A stretch of 64,000 bases of DNA from an uncultured Acidobacteriota bacterium (lineage in GTDB: Bacteria; Acidobacteriota; Blastocatellia; Pyrinomonadales; Pyrinomonadaceae). A model generated the notes under the pieces. That model did no database searches and had not been told where the DNA came from. It worked only from the letters and a program-made list of their open reading frames with translations. Positions 17,241-25,843 of this stretch are shown piece by piece (the first letter of the stretch is position 1; every line of letters begins with the position of its first letter). The DNA lies in assembly GCA_937873515.1 (NCBI GenBank), contig CALMYB010000010.1, positions 372,001 to 436,000 on the forward strand. The letters are read 5' to 3'. The translations under genes and the position numbers were made by a program.

Positions 17241-17960
17241 CTAGTCTTTCTTCGATCTATCGACCGCATCAATTACCTTCTCGATCTCGATCAGGTATTC
17301 CCCAAAGAGGCCGTTAGCCGACCCTTCATCCAATTCGTACGCAAGGTTATCTTTGCGAATATTCAATATCTTTTCAAACGGCGTCCCGTCGATCCCTATG
17401 GTCTGAGCCGTCATTGCGACCACTTCGCGTTTGGTAACCGGCGGCTCGATCCCGTAAACCTTGAGAACTGCGCGAAAAAGTGCCGCAAAGCTCGACAGGC
17501 TGTCCGCCATCAACGCGGTCAGTTTCTCGACCGACGACGAGGCCGGAATATACTGTCGGCGAAGCTGCAAGAGTTTGCTGCGGAGTTCGTATTCCGCCTG
17601 CAGCCGCAGGAATTTCTCCGATATTTCGATCTCGCCCAAAAGGTCAGGCCCGAAAAGCACACGCCTCGCCTGCCGCATCTGATCATACTCGATCGGAAAG
17701 ACGTCAGCTCCGTTCTTGAGTTCTGAGACCGTGAAATACACCGGGATCGGATTGCCGAGCTTCGCCCATTCACGCACGCAGGCGTGGGCCTTGCGCAGGT
17801 CATCGGGGCCGATGCTGTTTAGGGCGACAAGGATGTTGTAATCCGACCTCTGCGGAACGAAGTCGCCCGCCGCGGCCGATCCGTAAAGTATCACGGAAAC
17901 GAGATTGCCGCCGTGGCTCGACCTCAGATCGTCAACGAATGCGTCAAAATGATGCTTCAT
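17241..17960 (-). CDS. Nucleotidyltransferase-fold protein (KNTase/MNT type)
   Basis: A 239-residue protein. The N-terminal part has the nucleotidyltransferase signature VILYGSAAAGDFVPQRSDYNILVAL: the GS motif followed by a metal site where the usual DxD appears as SDYN, i.e. the second Asp is replaced. The C-terminal half is helical, like the substrate or HEPN-like part of this superfamily. With the altered site, catalytic activity is uncertain. It sits between the TPM-protein gene and lemA on the same strand, separated by 6 and 22 bp. Confidence 0.7.
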   Translation of the reverse strand: MKHHFDAFVDDLRSSHGGNLVSVILYGSAAAGDFVPQRSDYNILVALNSIGPDDLRKAHACVREWAKLGNPIPVYFTVSELKNGADVFPIEYDQMRQARRVLFGPDLLGEIEISEKFLRLQAEYELRSKLLQLRRQYIPASSSVEKLTALMADSLSSFAALFRAVLKVYGIEPPVTKREVVAMTAQTIGIDGTPFEKILNIRKDNLAYELDEGSANGLFGEYLIEIEKVIDAVDRSKKD

Positions 17961-17966
17961 ACAAAT

Positions 17967-18854
17967 TTACCAGTCGCCGCCGGCGCCGCCTCCTCCAAAG
18001 TCTCCGCCACCGCCGAAGCCGCCCCAACCGCCATCGGAGCCGCTTCCGCCCCAATCACTGCCGCCGGACGAACCGGAGTTCAAAGCGGCGTTGATTATTC
18101 CGCCGACGACCCACGGCAGCGCGCTGTCAACAACTCCGCCTCCGCCGCCCCGCCCGCCGCGTCCTGAATCACGTGCAAAATAGAGGCCGAGTAAGATGAA
18201 CCCGATTATCACGATGCCGACACAGCAAAGTATTTGATAGCCTTCGGCAGGCATCGAGTCATCCGCGGTGCCGACCGCAGGCGAGGCCGCAGGAACGCCC
18301 GCGACGTTGCCTTTATCGCGAATTCTTGCGATGTAGGCGTCGATCGTGTCGCTGATGCCTTTCGAATAATTGCCTTTCTTGAATTCCGGGACGAGATATT
18401 GACGCTGCAGGCTGCCGACAAGTCCGTCCGGCAGCTCGTCCTCAAGATCGCGGCTGATCTGCGTGAAGTACTTTCGGTCGTCGATCGCAACGAAAAGCAA
18501 GGCGCTCGGATTGTCGTCGGCCTTCGAGCCGATCTTCCAGGTACGTGCGAGATCTCTCGAGAAATCGAAGATATCGCGGCCGCCCGTCGTCCTTACGACG
18601 GCGACGGCGAGCTCGACCTGGGGATTCGTTGAATTCTTAAGATCGGTGAGTTTCTTTTCGAGTGCGGCCTTCGACGCCGGATCGAACACGCCCGCATAAT
18701 CGTTGACAAATCCCGTTGGCTGCAGAGTTGCCGGGTCCGACGTCGACTGCATGAAGACGTTCGTTGAAAATGCCGCGACCGCGGCCAGGACCGCAAGCGC
18801 CGTGAGCGTGGCCGCAAGATAGCGAGATTTCGTTACCTGTCGCATTCCGAGCAT
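17967..18854 (-). CDS. TPM-domain (YgcG family) membrane protein
   Basis: A protein of about 295 residues. I start it at ATG 18854 just after the dnaX stop (18845 is an equally good alternative); a longer open frame overlaps dnaX. It has a signal or anchor segment (YLAATLTALAVLAAVAAF), a TPM/DUF477 domain (FVNDYAGVFDPASKAALEKKLTDL...DIFDFSRDLARTWKIG), then one transmembrane helix (CCVGIVIIGFILLGLYFA) and a Gly/Ser-rich tail (GGGGDFGGGGAGGDW), the typical family layout. TPM and LemA genes often occur together. Function uncertain. Confidence 0.8.
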   Translation of the reverse strand: MLGMRQVTKSRYLAATLTALAVLAAVAAFSTNVFMQSTSDPATLQPTGFVNDYAGVFDPASKAALEKKLTDLKNSTNPQVELAVAVVRTTGGRDIFDFSRDLARTWKIGSKADDNPSALLFVAIDDRKYFTQISRDLEDELPDGLVGSLQRQYLVPEFKKGNYSKGISDTIDAYIARIRDKGNVAGVPAASPAVGTADDSMPAEGYQILCCVGIVIIGFILLGLYFARDSGRGGRGGGGGVVDSALPWVVGGIINAALNSGSSGGSDWGGSGSDGGWGGFGGGGDFGGGGAGGDW

Positions 18855-18879
18855 CGTCTCATTATACGAAAGCGCGTGG

Positions 18880-20706
18880 CTAGCTGTTCCCCTGATCTTC
18901 GTGTTTACGGACCTCGACGATCTCTGCCCCGCGGAATATCTGTCTGGCGAGCCGAACGCTCGGCAGAGCATTCGCGTAAGCCATCAACTCTTCTTTTGTT
19001 GGAGAATCGCTCAATTCAGGAAGGGACTGTGCCGTGTCAATGCTCGGCGCTTTTGGGATCAAATGCGAAAGATCGATCGCCGGACGGGCCGCCGTTCCGC
19101 CGCCCGCGGAATGTGCTTGCGAACGAGCAGAACGACCGCGATCCGAAAGACGCGCCGCAAGCTCGCCACCTGACTTCAGCGGCCGCAGATCGTCGCCGGC
19201 GAACCGCAAAGCAGATTCGTACGCGTCATCGAGCCGCGAATCCTCAAAATGCTCAAGCAGATCGGACGGTATCCGAGCTAATATGAGTTCGCCGCCGTAC
19301 TGGCCAGGCTCAAAAGGCACGATAGTTTCTACCGGACCCGACTCAAAGATCGTGTCGCTAATGCCTATATCGTCTGACGGCGGCTCAGGAAGACTCCCTT
19401 CGGGAGTCGCTGCATCGTAAGACGAAACCTCAGGCCTAGGCTTAGGCTCAGGCTGCGGAGCCTTTGCTTCCGCGACGACAGGACGAACGCTGTCAGATTT
19501 TAGAGTTTTTTTTTCTTCGCCGACAGCCGCGGCCGCAGCGTGTGAGCCCGCAGAACCGAGCTTTCTGAGGATGTCCTCGATCGGCGCGAGTTTCTTCATC
19601 TCGACAAGCTTTACGAGGCCGACTTCGAGCACGTACCTTGGCTGCGCGGCGTCACGCAGGCTCGATTCTGTTTCGCACAGCGAATGAAAGAAGCGCAGAA
19701 GATCGCTTTCAGAGAACGGGGCTGCAAGCTCTCCGAGCTTTTCCGCCGAGAATGCCGCCGAATCGACCAGCCTTTCGGTCGAATTTCCGGCAACTTTCTG
19801 CACCATCAGATCGCGGAACAGCCCGAGCAGGTCGCTCGCAAAATTTCGCAGGTCGTGGCCCCGTGAAACAAGATCATCGACGGTTTCGAGGATCGTTCTC
19901 GCGTCAGAATCCGCAACTGCAGCGATGACCTTTTCGAGAACGTCCGCACCGACAGAACCGAGGGCCTTTGCGACATCGGCGGCCTCTATCCTGCCTCCTG
20001 AAAAACTGATCACTTGGTCGAAATTGCTCTGCGCGTCGCGCATAGATCCCATTCCCGAACGCGCGATCTCGCGCAGCGCTTCATCCGAGGCGTCGATCTT
20101 GTCTTTGTCTGCGATCAGCTTAAGCCGATCGAAGATCTTCGAGTTCGCGATCGTGCGGAATTGAAATTCCTGACACCGCGATGTGATCGTTATCGGGACT
20201 TTGTGCAGCTCTGTCGTCGCCATGATGAAAACGACGTTCGGCGGCGGCTCCTCAATGCTTTTGAGAAGCGCGTTGAAGGCTTGCCTTGAGAGCTGATGAA
20301 CCTCGTCGATGATGAAGACCTTGTAGCGGTCGCGTGCCGGATTGATGCTCAGGCCGTCAATGATGGCGTCGCGAACGTTGTCGATACCGGTATGCGAGGC
20401 GGCATCGATCTCAAGAACGTCCAACGAACGGCTTTCGGCTATCTCAACGCACGACGGGCACGCGTTCTCATCGTCGATGCGGCAAGGCGTCGTTGTCTTG
20501 GTGTCGGATCTGTGACAGTTGAGTGCTTTTGCAAGAAGACGCGCGGTCGTCGTCTTTCCTACGCCTCGCGCCCCGGAAAACAGGTATGCGTGATGCAGGC
20601 GGTCGTGCTCTATCGCGTTGCGCAGGCTGTGCGTAACGACCTCTTGGCCCGTAACTTCGTCGAAGCTCTGCGGCCGCCATTTTCGGGCGATTACCTGATA
20701 CGACAT
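18880..20706 (-). CDS. dnaX: DNA polymerase III subunit tau/gamma
   Basis: A 608-residue clamp-loader ATPase. Walker A is FSGARGVGKTT, the zinc-binding cysteines are in CHRSDTK...CRIDDENACPSC, Walker B is VFIIDEVH, and the SRC motif (TITSRCQEF) is present. Residues 1-370 are the AAA+ and collar domains; the rest is a variable low-complexity tau extension. At codons 398-401 the gene carries nine consecutive A residues; moving by one base either way meets a stop within a few codons, so a gamma product of about 401-404 residues is expected by slippage. SRP RNA lies upstream, a known arrangement. Confidence 0.95.
   Translation of the reverse strand: MSYQVIARKWRPQSFDEVTGQEVVTHSLRNAIEHDRLHHAYLFSGARGVGKTTTARLLAKALNCHRSDTKTTTPCRIDDENACPSCVEIAESRSLDVLEIDAASHTGIDNVRDAIIDGLSINPARDRYKVFIIDEVHQLSRQAFNALLKSIEEPPPNVVFIMATTELHKVPITITSRCQEFQFRTIANSKIFDRLKLIADKDKIDASDEALREIARSGMGSMRDAQSNFDQVISFSGGRIEAADVAKALGSVGADVLEKVIAAVADSDARTILETVDDLVSRGHDLRNFASDLLGLFRDLMVQKVAGNSTERLVDSAAFSAEKLGELAAPFSESDLLRFFHSLCETESSLRDAAQPRYVLEVGLVKLVEMKKLAPIEDILRKLGSAGSHAAAAAVGEEKKTLKSDSVRPVVAEAKAPQPEPKPRPEVSSYDAATPEGSLPEPPSDDIGISDTIFESGPVETIVPFEPGQYGGELILARIPSDLLEHFEDSRLDDAYESALRFAGDDLRPLKSGGELAARLSDRGRSARSQAHSAGGGTAARPAIDLSHLIPKAPSIDTAQSLPELSDSPTKEELMAYANALPSVRLARQIFRGAEIVEVRKHEDQGNS
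19506..19514 (-). promoter_or_regulatory. A9 slippage site inside dnaX
   Basis: Nine A residues on the coding strand span K399-K400 (GAA GAA AAA AAA ACT). With one extra A the reading continues AAC TCT AAA ATC TGA; with one fewer it reads CTC TAA. Both yield a truncated subunit that keeps domains I-III. Transcript slippage on an A9 run of dnaX is established in Thermus thermophilus; use here is inferred. Confidence 0.65.
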
Positions 20707-20839
20707 CGAGAGTTAGATTGTAATTCGTTTCGCTTTCGCCGCGCAATCACGAGAGCGAAGAACGCGGAAAAACAAACAGCCCGTCTCGATTCTGGTCGAA
20801 ACGGGCCGCTTTGGGAAATTAACAACAAAACAAAAAACT

Positions 20840-20938
20840 TAATGGCTCCAGACTTAACCGCAACACAAGCTGAAATCGCTACCGTTGCTCCGTTCCCGGC
20901 CTAGCGGGGTTCACAACTCAAACCTTGTGCGGAGCCTG
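20840..20938 (-). ncRNA. ffs: Small signal recognition particle RNA (4.5S type)
   Basis: On the minus strand the conserved SRP apical region is present: TGAACCCCGCTAGGCCGGGA followed by ACGGAGCAACGGTAGC. The flanking arms pair: GGCTCC (20930-20935) with GGAGCC (20844-20849), and GCACAAG with CTTGTGT further in. A T-rich run (TTTTTTG, 20832-20838 region) follows as terminator. Ends are approximate. It lies just upstream of dnaX on the same strand. Confidence 0.9.
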
Positions 20939-20963
20939 AAGCCAAGTAAAAGGATAACGGATA

Positions 20964-21046
20964 AATTGTGAATTGTGAATTGTGAATTGTGAATTGATCG
21001 ACCATTCACCATTCACCATTCACCATTCACCATTCACAATTCACCA
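20964..21046. repeat. Heptamer tandem repeat, inverted pair (GTGAATT / CATTCAC)
   Basis: Four to five copies of GTGAATT are followed, after a short spacer, by about five copies of CATTCAC, the near reverse complement. The two arms can pair over about 30 bp with one mismatch per unit. It lies between the SRP RNA and a tRNA-Ser gene. Confidence 0.85.
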
Positions 21047-21055
21047 CTATTGTGA

Positions 21056-21146
21056 TGGCGGAAAGGGTGGGATTCGAACCCACGGTACCCTTTTGAGGTA
21101 CACAGCATTTCCAGTGCTGCCAGTTCAACCACTCCTGCACCTTTCC
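21056..21146 (-). tRNA. tRNA-Ser (anticodon GGA)
   Basis: A 91-nt class II tRNA with encoded CCA. Acceptor stem GGAAAGG/CCTTTCC with discriminator G, a long variable arm, T-loop GGTTCGAATCC, and anticodon loop CTGGAAA giving GGA. The 5' end is at 21146. Confidence 0.95.
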
Positions 21147-21201
21147 AAGCCGTAAAGAGATCAAGTTGTCAAACACCCGCTTTTCACGGGCAAGGCCAGG
21201 G

Positions 21202-21987
21202 TCAGTCGCCTGTTACGGGTTCGCCGATCTCGCCAATATCGTCGCCCGTTATCGCATCGTCACCGCCGGCGTGCGCGGCCGTCTTTTCCTCCATCAGCCA
21301 ATTGAAGACAAAACCGGCAAGAAGGGCACCGAGGATCGGTGCGAGCCAGAAGAACCAAAGCTGTTTCAATGCCCACGGATCGTAGTAAAGGCCGACAAAA
21401 AGTGCCGGGCCGGTCGAACGTGCCGGGTTGACCGACGTATTCGTGACCGGGATCGTTATCAAATGGATCAGCGTCAGGCAGAGCCCGATCGCGATCGGAG
21501 CAAAGCCACGCGGAGCCTTACCGTGCGTCGAGCCAAGGATGACGAGAACAAAGAAGAACGTCATCACTACCTCAGCGACGAAGCAAGCCATTGCGCTATA
21601 TTTCGCTGGCGAATGATCGCCAAAGCCGTTCGAGGCAAAGCCTCCCGCAAACCCGAAACCTGCCTTACCGTTGGCGATAATGTACAAGATCCCGGCGGCA
21701 ACGATGGCGCCTAAGAGTTGAGCGACGATATAAGGGATCAGATCCTTTGCCGGAAACCGTTTACCGGCCCAAAGGCCGACCGAAACCGCCGGGTTAAAGT
21801 GCGCTCCCGAAACATGGCCCAGAGCATAGGCTCCCGTCAGGACCGTCAAACCGAAAGCGAGGGCAACGCCCGCAAACCCGATCCCAAGGTTCGGATACGC
21901 GGCGGCGATCACCGCACTTCCACATCCGCCGAGCACAAGCCAGAGTGTGCCCAAAAATTCTGCCGCCAATTTTTTTGACAAAGGCAT
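21202..21987 (-). CDS. aqpZ: Aquaporin (MIP family, AqpZ-like)
   Basis: A 261-residue channel with six membrane helices and two half-helices carrying the NPA boxes: HFNPAVSVG and SVNPARSTG. The N-terminus [19 protein letters not shown] is typical of AqpZ. The Arg after the second NPA, part of the selectivity filter, is present. The water-specific type fits better than glycerol facilitators (GlpF), which usually have NPARD. The C-terminal tail is short and acidic. It stands alone between two tRNA-Ser genes. Confidence 0.92.
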   Translation of the reverse strand: MPLSKKLAAEFLGTLWLVLGGCGSAVIAAAYPNLGIGFAGVALAFGLTVLTGAYALGHVSGAHFNPAVSVGLWAGKRFPAKDLIPYIVAQLLGAIVAAGILYIIANGKAGFGFAGGFASNGFGDHSPAKYSAMACFVAEVVMTFFFVLVILGSTHGKAPRGFAPIAIGLCLTLIHLITIPVTNTSVNPARSTGPALFVGLYYDPWALKQLWFFWLAPILGALLAGFVFNWLMEEKTAAHAGGDDAITGDDIGEIGEPVTGD

Positions 21988-22062
21988 ATCGTCTTATCCC
22001 TCCTTAAGGAATCCAAATACCGCTTCTTGGTCTTTTTTATTTGGCCGAGCTAAAAAGAAAAA

Positions 22063-22152
<90 letters not shown>

Positions 22153-22192
22153 AGCGCGAACCATTTATGATAATGGTCAGAGCAGAAAATAA

Positions 22193-22675
22193 TCAAGTTG
22201 AGACACCATTCTCTGCCTTAATGCGTCGAGAACGAAAGAAATCCTGCATTAATTTGCGGCATTCTTCTTCCAGCGCGCCGCCGACGACCTCGATCCGATG
22301 ATTGAGAATTCCACTGTCGCAGAGCTCAAATTTGCTTCGCACGGCACCAAACCTCTCGTCTGGTGCTCCGTAAACAAGCCTTGCAACACGGGCGTTCACA
22401 AGGGCGCCGGCGCACATCGCACACGGCTCGATCGTCGAATAGACGGTCGCGCCCGTGAGGCGATAATTCCCTATCTTTTGCCCTGCGGCCCGAATTGCGA
22501 GGATCTCGGCGTGAGCGGTCGGATCATGCCGCTCGATCGTTTCGTTCGAAGCTTCTCCTACGATCTCGCCTTCAGCAGACACGATGACAGCACCGATCGG
22601 CACTTCGCCTCGACGTTCAGCTTCGCGAGCCAGATCTATCGCCCGCTGCAAAAAAAGCTCTTCCATCTCGTCCAT
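22193..22675 (-). CDS. tadA: tRNA adenosine(34) deaminase
   Basis: A 160-residue zinc deaminase. The catalytic HAE is at 55-57 and the zinc cysteines are C85 and C88 in EPCAMCAGAL. The N-terminal GEVPIGAVIVS and GASNETIERHDPTAHAE-type segment are typical of TadA rather than cytidine or guanine deaminases. It converts A34 to inosine in tRNA-Arg(ACG), needed for decoding CGN. Met1 and Met4 are both possible starts. It lies just downstream-adjacent to tRNA-Ser(CGA). Confidence 0.92.
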   Translation of the reverse strand: MDEMEELFLQRAIDLAREAERRGEVPIGAVIVSAEGEIVGEASNETIERHDPTAHAEILAIRAAGQKIGNYRLTGATVYSTIEPCAMCAGALVNARVARLVYGAPDERFGAVRSKFELCDSGILNHRIEVVGGALEEECRKLMQDFFRSRRIKAENGVST

Positions 22676-22779
22676 TCTTTACGGCTGACGTAGATTATCG
22701 CACAGAATCCGTCTGACACGGCTTATTCTACATACGACTCTTTAACGTGCTAATATCATAGCTTCCGAACCACAGACCA

Positions 22780-24135
22780 ATGCCAAGATCCCTAAAATGC
22801 CCGACTTGTAACGCGCCTTTGGAGATATCTGATGCCGATCAGCAGATCGACGTCTGCGAATTTTGCGGCAACAGCATTCTCCTTTCACCTAACGATCATC
22901 GCGATGAGCCGGACGGATTGCCGGGCGGCCTGCTCGAGCAAGCCAGGAATTTGCAGAAGATCAAGCAAATGGCGCAGAGCGGAAATATGATCGAGGCGAT
23001 CAAGCTTTTCCGTTCGACATTCGGCGTTGGATTAAAGGAAGCCAAGGATGCGGTCGAAGGCCTCGCTTCGCGCAGGCCGGTGGTCTTCACCCAAGTTTCA
23101 ACTCAAAGCTATGTACAGCCTGTACAGCCGGCATACGGAATGTACGCAGCTCCGCCGAGCGTAAGGCGGCGCTCAACATTTAGCCCGATGATCGCGATCG
23201 TAACCGTTCTCGCAGTCGTGGTCGGGATCGGAATATTTGGGGTCTCGACGTTCGTCTCGGTCATTAGCCGAACCGTCAAAAATACGGCAAATGTCGCCAA
23301 CCGCGGAACCGGTTCGAATGGCGGCAGCAACGAACCGAACGGACTTGCGACCGAGATCTTTCGCTTTGGCGGTGAAGGCATCGGCGCAGGTAAATTCAAG
23401 GACAACCGCACGGTCGCGATCGACGGGGACGGTAATGTTTTTTCTGCTGATTACACGGGCAAAGCGATCCAAAAGTTCGACAGCGACGGCAAGTTTCTGA
23501 CCCAATGGGATCTCACAGATAATATGCCGATATTGAAGGTCGCAGCGGATAAAAAAGGTCATGTTTACCTGCTTCGTTCCAGCTCTCTCACGATCTTTGA
23601 CAGTGCGACCGGTAAGATCATTCGTACGATCCCGGGCACCAATTATCGTCATCTGACCACAAGCGCGAACGGCTCGCTATACGCCCTCACCTATTCGAAT
23701 ACGGTATTGAAACTCGATGAAAACGGTAAGGTGCTCTCAAAGACCGGTAATCTGATCGAGCAAATAAATTTTGAGGTAAGAGATCTTCAAAAGATCGCAG
23801 CCGACGGCAGCGGCAACCTTTACGCTGCAGACAGTTCGGGACGCAGCCTTCTAAAGTTCTCGCCGGACGGCAAGTTTCTTTTCCGCTTCGATTCCGGCGG
23901 CGGAAAAGCCGGGTCGGCCGGATTTTTTGGCGATATTGCGATCGACAACGCCGGTAAGGGACGTGTGTACGCCGCCAACGGATTCACGGTGTTCGTTTAC
24001 GATGTAGAAGGCTCGTTTATCGGCTCGTTCACCGCACCACAGACCTTCGGCCTCACGGTCGATGACAAGGGTGCTCTCTGGACCGCCTCGCGCCCATTCA
24101 TCGTCAAGTACGAGATCGGAAAAATTGAGAAGTGA
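22780..24135 (+). CDS. Membrane protein: zinc ribbon, L7/L12-like helical hairpin, NHL-type propeller
   Basis: A 451-residue protein with an unusual order of parts. Residues 7-29 form a zinc ribbon (C7, C10, C26, C29). Residues about 58-96 (KIKQMAQSGNMIEAIKLFRS...GLKEAKDAVEGL) match the ribosomal L7/L12 C-terminal fold. A membrane helix lies at 137-160. Residues about 195-448 hold repeated strands such as KFKDNRTVAIDGDGNVFSADYTGKAIQKFDSDGKF, an NHL/6-blade propeller expected outside. It may link an external propeller to a cytoplasmic binding unit; the role is unknown. It is divergent from tadA. Confidence 0.75.
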   Translation: MPRSLKCPTCNAPLEISDADQQIDVCEFCGNSILLSPNDHRDEPDGLPGGLLEQARNLQKIKQMAQSGNMIEAIKLFRSTFGVGLKEAKDAVEGLASRRPVVFTQVSTQSYVQPVQPAYGMYAAPPSVRRRSTFSPMIAIVTVLAVVVGIGIFGVSTFVSVISRTVKNTANVANRGTGSNGGSNEPNGLATEIFRFGGEGIGAGKFKDNRTVAIDGDGNVFSADYTGKAIQKFDSDGKFLTQWDLTDNMPILKVAADKKGHVYLLRSSSLTIFDSATGKIIRTIPGTNYRHLTTSANGSLYALTYSNTVLKLDENGKVLSKTGNLIEQINFEVRDLQKIAADGSGNLYAADSSGRSLLKFSPDGKFLFRFDSGGGKAGSAGFFGDIAIDNAGKGRVYAANGFTVFVYDVEGSFIGSFTAPQTFGLTVDDKGALWTASRPFIVKYEIGKIEK

Positions 24136-24146
24136 GAACTAAGAAC

Positions 24147-24338
24147 GGTGAATTGTGAATGGTGAATGGTGAGTTGTGACTTTTGATATCAGAGTCTTGA
24201 GTTTTGAGTTTTGAGTTTTGAGTTTTGCGTTTTGAGTTTTGTGTTTTGAGTTTTGACTTTTGACTTTTTTGAATTGAAGAACGGAGAACGGAACATTTCT
24301 TATTCTCCGATCTCCGTTCCCCCTTCTCAATTCTCCGT
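24147..24338. repeat. Heptamer tandem repeats (several families)
   Basis: Three adjoining tracts with a 7-bp period: GTGAATG-type (24147-24180), TTGAGTT-type (24195-24268, about ten copies with drift) and GAACGGA / CTCCGTT-type (24276-24338) as an inverted pair (GAACGGAGA at 24279 with TCTCCGTTC at 24311). They separate the propeller gene from the DUF1501 gene. Confidence 0.85.
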
Positions 24339-24343
24339 TTCCC

Positions 24344-25831
24344 CTACGCCGGCGGAACCAGGAAGCCAAGGTCGGTGTTCGAGAAATTACCTATCAACGG
24401 AAATACGGTGCTCAGGTTCCCGGCAGGCACGCCGAACCATCGTGCAAGCGTTCCCGCATACTGCTCGACCGAGGTCGTCGGTATCCAACGACCGCGAGCA
24501 TTCGAACCATTGTCGGCGTCATCAGGACCGTTCATCGTGAGCGTCGGGAACGGAGTTCCGTTGCTCGTGTTTATGCCAAAGAAGTCGGCCGATGTGATTC
24601 CTCCACCAACGACGAAATGATAGTTCGCCCACGCGTGATCGCTTCCGACGTTGCCGCCCGAACTCGCAGGGTTGAACGTCCTCGAGAAGTCCGCCATCGT
24701 GAACTGCGTCACCTTGTCCGCCACTCCTTGCGCGACCATCTCGTCATAGAACGCACGCATCGACTGGCTGACGTCGCCGAGCTGTGTCGCCTGTGTCGTG
24801 ATCTGGCCGTTGTGGGTGTCAAAGCCTCCGATCTGGACAAAGAAGACCTGCCGATTGATCGAAAGATCAGTGCGCTTCTTGATAAGGCGCGCGACCTGCT
24901 TCAGCTGTCGTCCAAGGCTCGTGTTGGGAAACACGACCGTCACTTCCTGCGAGGTCTGCAAGGCCGCGTTCGCCTGCATGGCCTCGTTCGTGATATCGCT
25001 CGCGGCCGCGACCACCTGAGATGACAGGTCGATCGTCCTAAGCGAATTGAAGGCTGCCAACCGTGCCTGATTCGCCGCGCTCGAGCTGAAGCCTTGCGGA
25101 TTCAGAACGTTCGCAAGGCTCGTACCCGAATCCGCGATCGCAAGCGGAAGAGTCGTCTGCCCGGCCGTAAACAGCTGTGCCCCCGAGATCGAAGTGATCA
25201 TCGGGATCAGGCCGCTCGGATTGTCCGGCGACGTTCGCAGGTCCGCAATGCGTCCTCCCCAACCCGTGAAGCTTTCGGTATCGGACCGGCCGCCCTGATA
25301 TTGCCCGACCTGATCCGAATGCGAGTAGAGCTGATAGGGCTTACGGACCGAACCATTCTGATACTGTGCACGAGTCATCGGCGCGACAAGCGTGCCGACG
25401 TTCGTAACAGCACACATCTTGCCCTGAGCCCAAAGTTCGTGAATGCCGTTATTGATCGCACCTGCCACTCCGGGGCCGAAGCTCGGGTGCAGCCCGTAGG
25501 TCAACCCGCCCATACGCGGAACTGTTATCGGCAGCAGCGAAGCCTGGGCAATGGCAAGCCCCTGAGCACTGCGCGCGTTTGCGTACGCAGTATAGTTGCT
25601 GATCGTTGCATCGTTATGGTTCGGAATTAGCGTATTGTTTCCGTCGTTGCCGCCGGCGAGAAATACGCAGACAAGCGCACGATAGTCGCTTGGCACCACG
25701 TCGGACCTCTCCGACTTCGCCTCCTGAGCCATTGCGCTCATCAGTCCAAAATGCCGCATTTGGGTCGCCAAGGCGGTCATGCCCAGGGCACAGCCCGATC
25801 TCATCAAAAATTCACGTCTGTCCTGTTTCAT
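24344..25831 (-). CDS. DUF1501 secreted protein (sulfatase-like fold)
   Basis: A 495-residue protein with a twin-arginine-like signal (DRREFLMRSGCALGMTALA). The family signatures are clear: ALVCVFLAGGNDGNNTLIP and the C-terminal DHAWANYHFVVGG, VQIGGFDTHNGQ. DUF1501 proteins belong to the alkaline phosphatase-like superfamily and are found paired with DUF1800 genes, as here (13 bp gap). Enzymatic activity is not established for the family. It is probably exported folded through Tat. Confidence 0.9.
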   Translation of the reverse strand: MKQDRREFLMRSGCALGMTALATQMRHFGLMSAMAQEAKSERSDVVPSDYRALVCVFLAGGNDGNNTLIPNHNDATISNYTAYANARSAQGLAIAQASLLPITVPRMGGLTYGLHPSFGPGVAGAINNGIHELWAQGKMCAVTNVGTLVAPMTRAQYQNGSVRKPYQLYSHSDQVGQYQGGRSDTESFTGWGGRIADLRTSPDNPSGLIPMITSISGAQLFTAGQTTLPLAIADSGTSLANVLNPQGFSSSAANQARLAAFNSLRTIDLSSQVVAAASDITNEAMQANAALQTSQEVTVVFPNTSLGRQLKQVARLIKKRTDLSINRQVFFVQIGGFDTHNGQITTQATQLGDVSQSMRAFYDEMVAQGVADKVTQFTMADFSRTFNPASSGGNVGSDHAWANYHFVVGGGITSADFFGINTSNGTPFPTLTMNGPDDADNGSNARGRWIPTTSVEQYAGTLARWFGVPAGNLSTVFPLIGNFSNTDLGFLVPPA

Positions 25832-25843
25832 TTTTTCACCTCG

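Noticed and set aside
20296..20904. A 202-residue plus-strand open frame
   Set aside because: It runs antisense to dnaX and through the SRP RNA; its residues do not resemble any protein.
20964..21046. CRISPR array
   Set aside because: The repeats are 7 bp, without spacers of constant length, and no cas genes are in the window.
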